Part shown: piece by piece, positions 17,050 through 26,249 of the stretch | Position numbering within the stretch: the stretch's first letter is position 1 | Layout of the letters: each line of letters opens with the position of its first letter | NCBI GenBank assembly: GCA_964538065.1 | Contig: CAZIDG010000009.1 | Span: forward strand, 19,654 to 83,653 | Length of the DNA stretch: 64,000 nt | Direction of reading: 5' to 3' | DNA from: G963664225 sp964538065 | GTDB taxonomy: Bacteria > Verrucomicrobiota > Verrucomicrobiia > Limisphaerales > UBA1319 | Position numbers and translations under genes: made by a program | The notes under the pieces: model-generated | Database searches by the model: none | Told to the model about the DNA's origin: nothing | The model's input: only the letters and a program-made list of their open reading frames with translations

Positions 17050-19233
17050 ATGAACCCGCAATCTCCATTCAAAGTGATTGCAGCCACACTTTCCTTGATG
17101 CTGCTGCCGCTTCTGGCTGGCTGTGCCAGCGAGACGGAAAAACCCAAAGTCGTTCAGGTCAATCCCGAACCCATTGCCTCCACAAACACCGTTAGTCAGA
17201 CAACGGCCACAGAAACGGTGACATCGGTTCATCGCATCGAACCGGCTGTTGTCATCACCTCAGGCGGTGTGCGTGAGGTAATCAAAATGGTCCAGGCTGG
17301 CGTTGAGGAAAGCGTCATACTGGCTTACATCGAAAACTCGGACCAGAGTTTCGCCATTAATTCGGACGATCTGGTTTACCTTCACGATATTGGTATTCCT
17401 GGGCGAATCCTGACCGCCATGATCAAAAAAGGCGGTATAACCGATGATGCCCCTTCAGTGGTTTCGCCCCAGGAACCCGCATCAAGCATCGTTGACACCA
17501 ACACTGTACCTGCACCAGAAACGACCATGGTCGTCACCAATCCGGTCCCCGCCAACGAAATCGTGGTATCGTCCCCGGTACAAACCACCAATGTTGTTGT
17601 TCAATACACCACCGTCATTGGCGCCACTCCGACTCCGGATGTGCAGTACTTCTTTGATACCCTATCCCCTTACGGCACATGGATCTACGAAGGAAGCGAT
17701 GGTTGGTACTGGCAACCCACGGTGTGCGTCATCAACACCCAATGGCGTCCCTATTGTGATCAGGGACGATGGCTCTACACGGACTGTGGCTGGTATTGGC
17801 AATCCGACTATTCCTGGGGTTGGGCGCCTTTCCATTACGGGCGCTGGCACAGGCATCACACGCACGGGTGGATATGGAAGCCCGACCGGGTTTGGAGCCC
17901 TGCGTGGGTTTACTGGCGTGAAGGGCCGCTTCATTGCGGCTGGGCTCCCCTGCCCCCCGATGCAATATTTGGCCCCGACCATGGCATGATCCGTGGCCGA
18001 GGAGGTCCCTCATGGCGTGATGGTTTTGGCATTCCATCTGATCATTTCATCTTCCTGCCCAAGAACCGGCTCTGCGAACATCGGCCAATGCCATTCTTTG
18101 TGAGCCATGACCATTTTCCCGCAGCTTTTGACCAGAGCAGACCGGTCAACCACATGAGGCATGAGTCAGCCCATGTCATCATCAATGACGGCCCCTCAGA
18201 ACGGGATGTATTCCATTTTTCACCCCGACCTCCGAGACAGGTCATCATTCGCGAATCGGAAAACCGTGCGGCAATCGATCACCGGCCTGACCGCCTTGAA
18301 ACTCACGGTTCAAACTTGTACATCTACCGGCCGTCGGCTGATCGGCCGCCTCAAAATCTTATACCTTCGCGCGGTCCCTCAAGACCGACCCAGACGCCGC
18401 CCGGCATGGCACAATCCACTCCCAAAGGCATGGACTCGCCCCGCCGCGAACCTGTGTATGCAAACGGGCAAAACATAAACCCACCCTCGAAGACACCTGA
18501 TCCAGCCTCGAACCTCTCCCGGCCCACACGGGCAACACGTCCTTCGGTGGGAGACAATTTGCCTTTCCAATCCACTGCGCCAGGAAATTCCATCAATCGT
18601 CGCCCTGGTCAAACGTCTCCAGCGCCTCAGCCGGCAGTTACCACGCCGAAACCCTCACCGACAGTCCCAGGTAACCAGATACTGCCCAAGTCACGGGGCA
18701 ATGAACCCCGTCTCACAACACCGTCGGTCACCACAGCACCCGAGTCGACTTTGCGTGACTCCATGCCAAGCCTGAGGCGTCCTGTTGGCACTCCTTCCAA
18801 TTCGGGATCAGTCTCGACGCCAGTGAATCGAACACCGTTGATTACAGCTCCGGCAAAACCAACAACGCCCGCAACGATAACAGCTCCCTCACGGGAGGTA
18901 AGCCGTCCCGAGGCCCTGACTCCGCGCCCCCATGGATTCATAACTCCTTCCACGCCAAAGGCGGGATCGACTCCTCCTGGATTCACACGACCACAATCCC
19001 CCATCATTACCCCCACACCCTCGCGCCCGCCATCAGTGCCATCAACCACCATCCAGCGTCCGTCACGCCCCGTTAACCAACCCATTATCGCCCCAACGCA
19101 GCCCAGAGTAGCGCCGCCATCGATGACACCGCCTGCGGCCCAACCCAAAATAACAACACCATCAACAGCATCACCGCGTCCTGGAGGACAGCCCTCCACA
19201 AGCACGGAGCGCCGTCCGACTCCTGGAAAATGA
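17050..19233 (+). CDS. Lipoprotein with aromatic-rich domain and long Pro/Thr/Ser tail
   Basis: 727 residues. A lipoprotein signal ends in LLAGC (lipobox, C25). After a region of about 170 residues comes a very Trp/Tyr-rich block (about residues 195-300) with repeats such as YGTWIYEGSDGWYWQP, GWYWQSDYSWGWAPFHYG and WVYWREGPLHCGWAPLPP. This is the DUF6600/YXWGXW style seen in Verrucomicrobiota and some proteobacteria. From about residue 400 to the end the sequence is low complexity and dominated by Pro, Thr, Ser and Arg, so probably disordered and perhaps cell-wall or matrix spanning. Function is unknown. The start at 17050 is chosen because it places the basic n-region and lipobox correctly. 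Confidence 0.8.
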   Translation: MNPQSPFKVIAATLSLMLLPLLAGCASETEKPKVVQVNPEPIASTNTVSQTTATETVTSVHRIEPAVVITSGGVREVIKMVQAGVEESVILAYIENSDQSFAINSDDLVYLHDIGIPGRILTAMIKKGGITDDAPSVVSPQEPASSIVDTNTVPAPETTMVVTNPVPANEIVVSSPVQTTNVVVQYTTVIGATPTPDVQYFFDTLSPYGTWIYEGSDGWYWQPTVCVINTQWRPYCDQGRWLYTDCGWYWQSDYSWGWAPFHYGRWHRHHTHGWIWKPDRVWSPAWVYWREGPLHCGWAPLPPDAIFGPDHGMIRGRGGPSWRDGFGIPSDHFIFLPKNRLCEHRPMPFFVSHDHFPAAFDQSRPVNHMRHESAHVIINDGPSERDVFHFSPRPPRQVIIRESENRAAIDHRPDRLETHGSNLYIYRPSADRPPQNLIPSRGPSRPTQTPPGMAQSTPKGMDSPRREPVYANGQNINPPSKTPDPASNLSRPTRATRPSVGDNLPFQSTAPGNSINRRPGQTSPAPQPAVTTPKPSPTVPGNQILPKSRGNEPRLTTPSVTTAPESTLRDSMPSLRRPVGTPSNSGSVSTPVNRTPLITAPAKPTTPATITAPSREVSRPEALTPRPHGFITPSTPKAGSTPPGFTRPQSPIITPTPSRPPSVPSTTIQRPSRPVNQPIIAPTQPRVAPPSMTPPAAQPKITTPSTASPRPGGQPSTSTERRPTPGK

Positions 19234-19311
19234 AGAAGACATGAGGGGGGACGTGTGAAGACATCCATCACCAAACAGGTGTGGATTAGCCATTAACGAT
19301 GGACTTCAAGC

Positions 19312-20274
19312 TCAGGGCAGCAGAACGATCTTGCCCAAGGCACCGGGTTCCATGATTGCCTGATGCGACTTGGGCGCATCTGCAAGCGGCATCTGTTGTG
19401 CAACCACGGGGCGAAGCGTGCCATTGTCCAGACCAGCCACCAACGCGGCGTGGATGCTTGCAAGTGCCGACTCCGATGCGTTAAACAGCGTCATTCCCAA
19501 GACATCAGCCTCCCGGCTCATGATATCCCGTGGATTAATCTCTACATTCCCGCGACTGCCAATGATGACCACGCGTCCCCCACGCGCCAGAAGCGAGAGA
19601 TCCTTGCCCAGATTCATGTTGGCAAGCATCTCCAGAATGACATCCATGCCCCGGCCGCCTGTGAGTGCCTTGGCTTGATCCAAATAGTCGGGTTGGCGAT
19701 GGTCGAGCACATGATGAGCGCCCTGTTCGAGGACCATCCGCCGCCCATCATCAGTCCCAGCAGTACCGAAGATGGTCATGCCAGCACCACGAGCCAGTTG
19801 GACTGCTGCAATCCCGACGCCACCACTGGCGCCGTGGATGAAAATGTTTTCGCCTGCCGATGCCCGTGCTCGTTGAAAGAGAGCGCGAAAAGCCGTGGCG
19901 TATGGAATGCCGATGGCTGCCCCTTGCGCAAAGGAAACGCTGGAAGGCAAACGATGCACCTGGGCTTCCGTACAAAGGGCATACTGGGCGTAGGCACCAG
20001 TGATCGTTCCGGATGTATAAACCCGGTCGCCCACTGCCACGGACGCAACTGTCTTATCAAGAGCAGCAACGGTTCCAGCAGCATCGGTTCCGGGGGTGTA
20101 TGGCAAGGTGGCCTTGCGGGCGTAGGCGCCGGATCTTATGTAGGTCTCCACTGGATTAACCCCTACGGCTTCTATTTTGACCAGGATTTGTCCCGGGCCA
20201 GGCTGCAGATCCGGCACATCCTGGAGCTTCAAAACCTCGGGACCACCCGTCTGGTGAACGCGTATTGCTTTCAT
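19312..20274 (-). CDS. Zinc-free NADPH:quinone oxidoreductase (MDR superfamily)
   Basis: 320 residues. The medium-chain dehydrogenase/reductase pattern of the quinone oxidoreductase (zeta-crystallin) branch is clear: GVNPVETYIRSG near residue 39, YTPGTDAAGTV near 59, and the nucleotide-binding loop GASGGVGIAAVQLARGAG near 148. The structural and catalytic zinc cysteines of alcohol dehydrogenases are absent, as expected for this branch. Such enzymes reduce quinones or other alpha,beta-unsaturated carbonyls with NADPH. The gene starts just after the trxA terminator, so it should have its own promoter, and it converges with the lipoprotein gene. Confidence 0.9.
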   Translation of the reverse strand: MKAIRVHQTGGPEVLKLQDVPDLQPGPGQILVKIEAVGVNPVETYIRSGAYARKATLPYTPGTDAAGTVAALDKTVASVAVGDRVYTSGTITGAYAQYALCTEAQVHRLPSSVSFAQGAAIGIPYATAFRALFQRARASAGENIFIHGASGGVGIAAVQLARGAGMTIFGTAGTDDGRRMVLEQGAHHVLDHRQPDYLDQAKALTGGRGMDVILEMLANMNLGKDLSLLARGGRVVIIGSRGNVEINPRDIMSREADVLGMTLFNASESALASIHAALVAGLDNGTLRPVVAQQMPLADAPKSHQAIMEPGALGKIVLLP

Positions 20275-20297
20275 GCCCTTATCCCCCGATTATTATT

Positions 20298-20348
20298 AAA
20301 AAAAAGGCTCTGACAGCCCGGCGATATAAGACCGGGCCGTCAGCAGCC
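20298..20348 (-). terminator. Rho-independent terminator of trxA
   Basis: On the minus strand a long GC-rich stem (GGCTGCTGACGGCCCGG with CCGGGCTGTCAGAGCC, one bulged G and one G-U pair) with a ten-base AT-rich loop is followed by eight T residues. It starts 12 bases after the trxA stop. It is the strongest terminator in the window. Confidence 0.92.
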
Positions 20349-20360
20349 AAACGCTTATGC

Positions 20361-20690
20361 TCAGCTCAACTGGGCATCCAGCATGCCTGTAATCTGCTTC
20401 TTGGAGACCGCACCCACTGCCTGGGCCGCAACTTGTCCACCTTTAAACACCATCAGGGTAGGCACGCTTCGAATATCAAACTGGGCGGTCAATTTGGGAT
20501 TGGAGTCAATATCCAGTTTGGCCACCTTGGCCTTCCCGGCATATTCGACTGCCACCTCCTCAATAATGGGACCGATCATGCGGCAGGGCCCACACCAGGT
20601 GGCCCAAAAATCCACCAACACAGGTACTTTTGATTGTGTGACCTCGGCATCAAAATTAGCCTCAGTCAATGTCACATATTTATCGCTCAT
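20361..20690 (-). CDS. trxA: Thioredoxin
   Basis: 109 residues from the ATG at 20690; an in-frame ATG four codons upstream is less likely because the family normally starts as MSDKYV-like. The redox motif WCGPC is at residues 32-36, the preceding VLVDFWATWCGPC strand is typical, and the cis-proline is in VPTLMVF. Length equals classical Trx1. It reduces protein disulfides in the cytoplasm with thioredoxin reductase, which is not encoded nearby. It appears to be a single-gene transcription unit, with a TATAAT box just upstream and a strong terminator downstream. Confidence 0.96.
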   Translation of the reverse strand: MSDKYVTLTEANFDAEVTQSKVPVLVDFWATWCGPCRMIGPIIEEVAVEYAGKAKVAKLDIDSNPKLTAQFDIRSVPTLMVFKGGQVAAQAVGAVSKKQITGMLDAQLS

Positions 20691-20706
20691 AATTAAGCCC
20701 AATACA

Positions 20707-20712
20707 ATTATA
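20707..20712 (-). promoter_or_regulatory. Possible -10 box of trxA
   Basis: A perfect TATAAT on the minus strand, 17 bases before the trxA start codon. I found no good -35 hexamer at the proper spacing, and the leader would be only about 10 bases, so this is a weak call. Confidence 0.25.
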
Positions 20713-20777
20713 CTAATTCAAACGACAGATGCTGGCATGGCCACATCCATCCCTTCATCACTTATTCCTGGGGGGTG

Positions 20778-21257
20778 CTACTCCCATTTGGCACCTTGAT
20801 CAATCCATGCCCTTAACAACCCCACCTGCTCCTTGGTCAGGGGATCCCCCTGATCCTTGGGTGGCATTTCAAAATCCTTTACCGCGTGAGCAACATAATA
20901 CACCAATGGACTCTTGTCACTCTTGCCAGGAACGATTGCCGGACCGGATTCCCCCCCCTTTAGGGCCTCTTCCCGCTTATCAAGGCGGAATTTGCCCATC
21001 GGTCCTGACTTGTCATGACAATCCATGCATGACTTATCGAAGATCGGCTTGATGTCTTTGGTGAACTCAACCTTCTTTTCAGCAGCAGGAGGCAGCTTAA
21101 CATCTCCAGCCTTCTTGATAATGGCCTCAACCTTGGCCATATCGACCTTTATGTCTTCAGCGCCAGCCTGCCAAACGACATCCACTCCCGCCAATATGGC
21201 GGCGAAACATCCCACCCCAAGCAGCCTATTCCATTGATAACCAAGTATTTGTTTCAT
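20778..21257 (-). CDS. Exported c-type cytochrome domain protein (Planctomycete cytochrome C type)
   Basis: 159 residues from the ATG at 21257, which has GGAAAC about ten bases upstream; an ATG seven codons earlier is possible. A hydrophobic N-terminal segment (about residues 10-30) ends near QAGAED and looks like a signal peptide. One haem-binding motif CMDCH is at residues 77-81, in the context FTKDIKPIFDKSCMDCHDKS that is typical of PSCyt1-type domains. A likely distal methionine is in FEMPPKDQGDPLT. Such domains often accompany sugar or sulfatase-linked oxidation genes in Planctomycetes and Verrucomicrobiota. It lies downstream of the Gfo/Idh gene on the same strand, 138 bases away, so co-expression is possible but unproven. 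Confidence 0.82.
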   Translation of the reverse strand: MKQILGYQWNRLLGVGCFAAILAGVDVVWQAGAEDIKVDMAKVEAIIKKAGDVKLPPAAEKKVEFTKDIKPIFDKSCMDCHDKSGPMGKFRLDKREEALKGGESGPAIVPGKSDKSPLVYYVAHAVKDFEMPPKDQGDPLTKEQVGLLRAWIDQGAKWE

Positions 21258-21395
21258 TTTATACACGTCTGTTTCCACAGTAATGAACCATTATCTGTAT
21301 AACACATATGGGCCATGGAGTCAAACCGACGGACTTCAAACGAAATATCCGATCCGACTTCCATGGCCCTACTTGGTTCGTACAGGTGCAGGGTA

Positions 21396-22535
21396 CTACA
21401 CCTTGCCGATTTTTTCCCACCGACCTGTCCTGGCTGATTTCAACACAGCATCACAGATGAGCTGTGTTTCAAGGGCGTCCTTAAAGGTCGGCGACACAGG
21501 CTTGCCCTGGGCAAGGCCTTGCAGGAAATCGGCCACATGATGCACGAAACTGTGCTCATAGCCAATCTGAAGACCAGGAACCCACCAATGCCCCATATAG
21601 GGGTGATCCCCATCGCTAACGTGGATCGAACGCCACCCTCGCACGATGCCCTCATCCTTATGGTCAAAATACTGCAACCGGTGAAGGTCGTGCAGGTCCC
21701 AGGCGATGGATGCGTTTTCACCGTTGATTTCAAAGGTGTAGAGCGCTTTATGTCCTCGCGCGTATCGGGTGGATTCGAAGGTTGCGAGCGAGCCATTCTT
21801 GAAACGGGCCAGAAAGGCACACGCATCATCAATCCCCACCTTTTGAACCTTGCCCGTAAGGTTGTGTTTGCGTTCCTTGATAAAGGTTTCCGTCATGGCG
21901 CTGACCTGGTCGATCGGGCCATTAATCCAAATGGCCGTATCAATGCAGTGAGCAAGCAGGTCCCCGGTGACACCACTTCCAGCCGCCTTGGCATCGAGCC
22001 TCCACAGCGCAGCACCACCTTGCGGCAGATCGGGACTGATGGTCCAGTCCTGCAGGAATTTGGCCCTGTAGTGGAAAATACGGCCCAAACGCCCTTGATC
22101 CACCAGTTGCTTGGCCAATGTAACGGCCGGAACCCGGCGATAATTGTACCAGACCATGTTGGGCACGCCTGCCTTGGCTACGGCAGCAACCATTTTGCGG
22201 CCTTCGACGCTGTTGATGGCCAGGGGTTTTTCACAAAGAATCATCTTCCCGGCCTTGGCAGCGGCAGTGGCGATTTCCAGGTGCGTGTTATTGGGGGTGC
22301 AAATGTCGATCAGATCGATATCATCCCTGGCGATCAGCTTGCGCCAATCGGTTTCGATGGATTCATACCCCCACTGTGAAGCGAAGGCCCTGACCTTTTC
22401 TTCACTGCGAGCACAGGCCGCCTTCAGCACAGGTTGGTATTCCAGATTAAAGAAATTACCGACTCTGCGGTAAGCGTTGGAATGGGCACGGCCCATGAAG
22501 CCGTATCCGATGACTCCGACGTTAAGCGTTTTCAT
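21396..22535 (-). CDS. Gfo/Idh/MocA family oxidoreductase
   Basis: 379 residues from the ATG at 22535; a GTG-like upstream extension of four codons was not used. The N-terminal Rossmann motif GVIGYGFMGRAHSNAY (about residues 6-21) binds NAD(P), and the family EKPLA motif is present in MILCEKPLAIN (near 100). The C-terminal half is the alpha/beta substrate domain. These enzymes oxidise or reduce sugar hydroxyls, and many form 3-keto sugars. It is 15 bases after the sugar isomerase/epimerase gene, clearly in one operon with that gene and the PMI-like gene, so it probably acts on the same sugar. The substrate is unknown. Confidence 0.9.
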   Translation of the reverse strand: MKTLNVGVIGYGFMGRAHSNAYRRVGNFFNLEYQPVLKAACARSEEKVRAFASQWGYESIETDWRKLIARDDIDLIDICTPNNTHLEIATAAAKAGKMILCEKPLAINSVEGRKMVAAVAKAGVPNMVWYNYRRVPAVTLAKQLVDQGRLGRIFHYRAKFLQDWTISPDLPQGGAALWRLDAKAAGSGVTGDLLAHCIDTAIWINGPIDQVSAMTETFIKERKHNLTGKVQKVGIDDACAFLARFKNGSLATFESTRYARGHKALYTFEINGENASIAWDLHDLHRLQYFDHKDEGIVRGWRSIHVSDGDHPYMGHWWVPGLQIGYEHSFVHHVADFLQGLAQGKPVSPTFKDALETQLICDAVLKSARTGRWEKIGKV

Positions 22536-22549
22536 GCGATATCCCACGA

Positions 22550-23518
22550 TTATGCGTTGCCGTACTTTTGATTGAGCTTATCAATGGCCTTCTTGCACCT
22601 GGCGGTCGCCTTCCATGCATCCGGCCAGAAGCACAAGTCAATGGTCCACCAATCATCAGGGCACCCAGCCGCCACGAGCGTCGGCATGAACTCATCAAAG
22701 TTGAGACAACCCTGACCAAAAGGAGGATGGCTGGAGGTACCATGTTCATTGAGTGTGCCATCTGAATCAATCAAATGCACACGACCAATCCTGCCCTTAA
22801 GCTTCTCAGCGAGTTCGCGAATCCCGCCCGGAAGCGTCTCCTTTTTACCAGGCTGACGTGCCCCAATCACCGCAATATTATGGGCATGGCACGTGTCCAG
22901 CATGCACATAAAATTGTCGTGGTTCACAGCATCCAACACGGCGATGATTTCGGAAGGCTTGTTGAAGGCGAAACCGGGCTCGAATTCCCACACCACGCGC
23001 ACGCCCTTGTCCGCGGCCTCCTGGGCACATTTCCTCCAAGTGCGGGCCGCGCGCTTCAGGGCATCCTTGAACGGCACCACAGGGCAATCCTTCAGCGGCT
23101 TTTCGCCGGGAACTTTACCCAGGACATTCGGCGTCTCGGTTGAATCGACACGAATCACATCGATCCCCAGGCGGGTACAGAAGTCGAGGTTCTTCCGGAA
23201 GGTCGCCAGATACGATTTATCGTCCTTGGCGGTGATCAGTTTCTCAGCCCACAGGTCAGCCGCAAGGCCGCTGCAGCCCATGCCCTGTGACTCCCAGGTA
23301 TCGCGAATCGAGGCACAGATCGCCTGATAGGCGGCCTGGGGGTCCTTATGCCAGCTTGCCGCTGTCCATGCCGTTGTCGGATTGGGATGGATGCCAAAAC
23401 CCCCGAGTTCCAGACCGTCAAACCCGAGTTTTTTGAGTCCCGATACGATTTCGCTGAATTCGATGGGGTGCTTTTGATTAAAAACAAAAGCCCAAGTGCC
23501 TATGGAGATGCGTTTCAT
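22550..23518 (-). CDS. Sugar phosphate isomerase/epimerase (xylose isomerase-like TIM barrel)
   Basis: 322 residues from the ATG at 23518. A longer frame to 23698 exists, but its first 60 residues do not fit the family, and MKRISIGTWAF is the expected first beta strand. The TIM-barrel metal ligands are visible in order: GFDGLELGGFG, VVWEFEPGF, MLDTCHAHN and RVHLIDSDG, the usual E-D-H-E/D pattern of AP endonuclease 2-like isomerases. Relatives isomerise or epimerise sugars, inosose or 3-keto sugars. It follows the PMI-like gene by 28 bases and precedes the Gfo/Idh gene by 14 bases. The substrate cannot be told from sequence. Confidence 0.9.
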   Translation of the reverse strand: MKRISIGTWAFVFNQKHPIEFSEIVSGLKKLGFDGLELGGFGIHPNPTTAWTAASWHKDPQAAYQAICASIRDTWESQGMGCSGLAADLWAEKLITAKDDKSYLATFRKNLDFCTRLGIDVIRVDSTETPNVLGKVPGEKPLKDCPVVPFKDALKRAARTWRKCAQEAADKGVRVVWEFEPGFAFNKPSEIIAVLDAVNHDNFMCMLDTCHAHNIAVIGARQPGKKETLPGGIRELAEKLKGRIGRVHLIDSDGTLNEHGTSSHPPFGQGCLNFDEFMPTLVAAGCPDDWWTIDLCFWPDAWKATARCKKAIDKLNQKYGNA

Positions 23519-23546
23519 GTTGTCGCAATGATATGGTGGTTGTGAT

Positions 23547-24812
23547 TTAGAATTTGTTTTTCTTGTAAGCGCCCAACTTCGGGGCGTCAGGGTTGACATC
23601 GGGTCCGAAATACCGCAGAACGACCAAAGGTTCGACCTCGGACGTATTCTCAAACACGACACCAGCCTTTGCGGCAGCCTCGGTGCAGTACACTTCATCC
23701 TCGGTCATTTCATGGAAACGGATCAGTTTCGGGCAATCGAGGTTCAGCTTGTTCATCCGTCCCTTGCCCTGGACAACAATCATGCTGTAGGCGCCATTGT
23801 CCTTGATGGTGCACTTCACGCCGGGATCGATGGTAAGTTCCTTGGCGGTAAAGTACTGCTGGTTATTGATTTTATCGTAAACAATCCAGCGATCCACGTA
23901 GCCTTCCTTGCGAGTGTCTGCCACGGGCACCGGCTCAAGGTAATGGTTTTCCTTGAAATTGGGGTCAACGTTCCCCTCCCAGTCCAACTCACTGACAATG
24001 AAGTCGAAGTCCTGGTGTTTTTCCGCAGGCATATCCTTCACAAGAAGCGACCAGGGTACAGCACGACCTTCCACAAGGTTTTGATACATGCCAAACACAT
24101 CTGATCCCCACTGGGGCTCATAGGTGCACAGCGAACCGGGGGCATGAAGAATGCCAGGGCCCACAAGCCATCCTGTGCCAGGCTGGAGACGATAGGCCTT
24201 GGACAGGTCAAGGATGCCATTGTCACCAACGTTCCATTTTTCGATGCATTTACGAACCTGGGCCTTGGTCGTGCCTGGCTCGAGTCCGAAGAACGTATAG
24301 GGGAAGTTGTTACCCACGTTGTTATGCTGCGGAGGGAAATAATAGGATTCGGGTTTGCCGTCCATGCCGACTAATTTGGCATGTTTTTGGGCCTGATGCA
24401 TGTGGTGGGGAATCGGGCCCATATTATCGAAAAACTTGGAATACACCGGCCAACGTTTGTACTTGTTCCAAATCTTGGATCCCACGATGTCCGCACCAGC
24501 TTCTGCCACCGCATCCGCCAGGGTAAAGCGTTGATTGCCCGCCACCACATAGCTCAAACCTTCATCAGGGGTGCGGTTTTCATTGGCCGCCGGCGTGGTG
24601 GAACCGAACCAGCGCTCATCGATACCACCGCGATCCAGCCCGAAGGCATATAAATCCTGGGGAGCGAGTTTCAGACGGCGTCCCGGATGTAAAAAGGACC
24701 GCGGAACCCAGTTGGGCGCCAAGCGCAGCAAGCCGCCGCTGTCTTCCAACGCTCCATCAATAAGAGGACGCAAGTTCTTGGTGACAATTTTCAGACTGGT
24801 AACGGTTTTCAT
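23547..24812 (-). CDS. Mannose-6-phosphate isomerase-like cupin protein
   Basis: 421 residues, no signal peptide. The metal site of class I phosphomannose isomerases can be followed: HHMHQ at 136-140 (HxH), GKPESYYF at 152-159 (the Glu ligand), and PGILHAPGS at 219-227 (the last His). A second cupin-like half follows (about 290-421). This resembles a distant PMI relative rather than true ManA, since the usual QxHPxxxxA and the arginine-rich end are changed. As first gene of the minus-strand cluster with an isomerase/epimerase and a Gfo/Idh enzyme, it probably isomerises a sugar or keto sugar in the same pathway. Often such genes are left as hypothetical; function is inference. Confidence 0.7.
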   Translation of the reverse strand: MKTVTSLKIVTKNLRPLIDGALEDSGGLLRLAPNWVPRSFLHPGRRLKLAPQDLYAFGLDRGGIDERWFGSTTPAANENRTPDEGLSYVVAGNQRFTLADAVAEAGADIVGSKIWNKYKRWPVYSKFFDNMGPIPHHMHQAQKHAKLVGMDGKPESYYFPPQHNNVGNNFPYTFFGLEPGTTKAQVRKCIEKWNVGDNGILDLSKAYRLQPGTGWLVGPGILHAPGSLCTYEPQWGSDVFGMYQNLVEGRAVPWSLLVKDMPAEKHQDFDFIVSELDWEGNVDPNFKENHYLEPVPVADTRKEGYVDRWIVYDKINNQQYFTAKELTIDPGVKCTIKDNGAYSMIVVQGKGRMNKLNLDCPKLIRFHEMTEDEVYCTEAAAKAGVVFENTSEVEPLVVLRYFGPDVNPDAPKLGAYKKNKF

Positions 24813-25077
24813 ACAATATTTATGCTAAAAATTTCACCCAATACCATGACCATAATGGCTTTGGCGAATGGGCTTAAATTGCCCGAAATTTAACATTCCA
24901 ACTCAGGCAAGGGAAGTGTTTTGTGCACAAAAACGCATGAACCTTTCAAACAGAGGCTTTTTCCTTGAGACGGCCCATCCATCGGTAAACAACAGGGAAT
25001 CCTCAAGCAGTGGATCGGAGTAAACCGCCTGTGCCTCCAGTCTTTCCGAACCGATGGTTAAGCCTGCATGTGATAGC

Positions 25078-26088
25078 CTAAGAACCCATCACACAACCAC
25101 AGGAAGCGGCGGATTGAGTGGAATTGGAACGGCGCACGGGCCAATGGAGCAGCACGTTGGCAAACGTGATCAAACCACCTCCTATGACCAGCCGCCAGGA
25201 GACACGTTCATTGCTGTAGGAGATGCCTGCCCATATTGAAAAAATGGCGGGCAGAAAAAGGGCGAAGAGGCTGGCAAAAATGGGTTCGCTGCAATAAATC
25301 AGACCCGCCTCTGTGGAGGTGACGTGTTTCTGCCAATGGTTCATGAGCATGTAGGCCCCCATTGTACACAGGACGACCAAAAGACTGATCAAAATCCACA
25401 ACGAAGGATCCTGCATGATGTGCAGCCAATCCTGAGGCTGACGTGTGAACCAGAGCGCCACAGGAAGGCAGCAGGCTGCCATCGCCAAAAACATGATGAA
25501 GGAAAAAGGCGTTGTACGATTATTTTGATACCTGGGTTGTTCCAGCAACACAATCTGGCCGGTAAACAATATTGCAGCCAGGAGAGTCTCCAACTCCCCC
25601 CTGCCAATATGCATGTTGCGCCAATCAAGCTGAGCAAGAACGGCGGTGCCAGCCAGCACAATGAGACAACTGGCCGTTGTGCGCATACTGGGCCAACGTC
25701 GCATCACAATTGCGGTATACACAGGAATGGTCAGACAATAGAATTGTGTGAGAAAGGCCGAATTTGATGCCGAGGTGTATGCAAGCCCGTCCACCTGGAA
25801 TAAAATCCCCGTTCCACCAAACAATCCCAGCAAGATCCCCTGCTCTGCTTCAAGACGGGTGCAATGCACGACATTTTTCCAGTCCCAGAACAGCAGCAGC
25901 AAGGCTGCCATGCCAAATCTAAGCAACACAATCATGCTGGTATAGAACCATGAATTAGCACCCGGCAGCAGGTTTTGCTGAATCAAAAAAATGGACTTCA
26001 CCACGGGAAAGCTGATGCCCCAGCATACCGTGGCCAACAACAACATCCGAATCGCCTTCCAGCGTCTTGACTGCTCTATCTGCGACAT
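25078..26088 (-). CDS. EamA (DMT superfamily) transporter
   Basis: 336 residues with about ten transmembrane helices in two EamA halves. The first half opens with LLLATVCWGISFPVVKSIF, typical of EamA permeases, and the repeat starts near residue 175. Members export amino acids, nucleosides or drugs; the substrate cannot be predicted. It is a single gene with 265 bases of non-coding sequence on its 3' side (24813-25077), in which nothing was recognised, and it diverges from nothing on its 5' side (htpG lies upstream on the same strand). Confidence 0.88.
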   Translation of the reverse strand: MSQIEQSRRWKAIRMLLLATVCWGISFPVVKSIFLIQQNLLPGANSWFYTSMIVLLRFGMAALLLLFWDWKNVVHCTRLEAEQGILLGLFGGTGILFQVDGLAYTSASNSAFLTQFYCLTIPVYTAIVMRRWPSMRTTASCLIVLAGTAVLAQLDWRNMHIGRGELETLLAAILFTGQIVLLEQPRYQNNRTTPFSFIMFLAMAACCLPVALWFTRQPQDWLHIMQDPSLWILISLLVVLCTMGAYMLMNHWQKHVTSTEAGLIYCSEPIFASLFALFLPAIFSIWAGISYSNERVSWRLVIGGGLITFANVLLHWPVRRSNSTQSAASCGCVMGS

Positions 26089-26199
26089 GATTGAAGGGCT
26101 TTATCAGAATGCCTCCACCTTACAAGCTCTGAATGCTCGGCCACGCAGATCGCGGCCCAAAAGGAGTTTGGGGAGGCTAAAACGAAGGGTGATGACAAA

Positions 26200-26230
26200 C
26201 GGGTGGACTGGTTTGGAGCCAGTCCACCCG
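26200..26230 (-). terminator. Hairpin after htpG, probable terminator
   Basis: A perfect 12-bp stem (CGGGTGGACTGG with CCAGTCCACCCG) with a seven-base loop lies 20 bases after the htpG stop. On the minus strand it is followed by only a short TTTGTCAT stretch, so termination may be partial. Confidence 0.6.
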
Positions 26231-26249
26231 CCTACATGCGAAAAGACCG

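Noticed and set aside
18627..19274. 215-residue open frame opposite the lipoprotein tail
   Set aside because: Antisense to a Pro/Thr-rich coding region; its Gly/Val-rich product is a by-product of the codon pattern.
19263..19286. Imperfect hairpin between the lipoprotein and quinone oxidoreductase genes
   Set aside because: Short stem with a bulge and no T-run on either strand.
23518..23698. 60-residue N-terminal extension of the isomerase/epimerase
   Set aside because: It overlaps the end of the PMI-like gene and the first barrel strand begins at the internal ATG.
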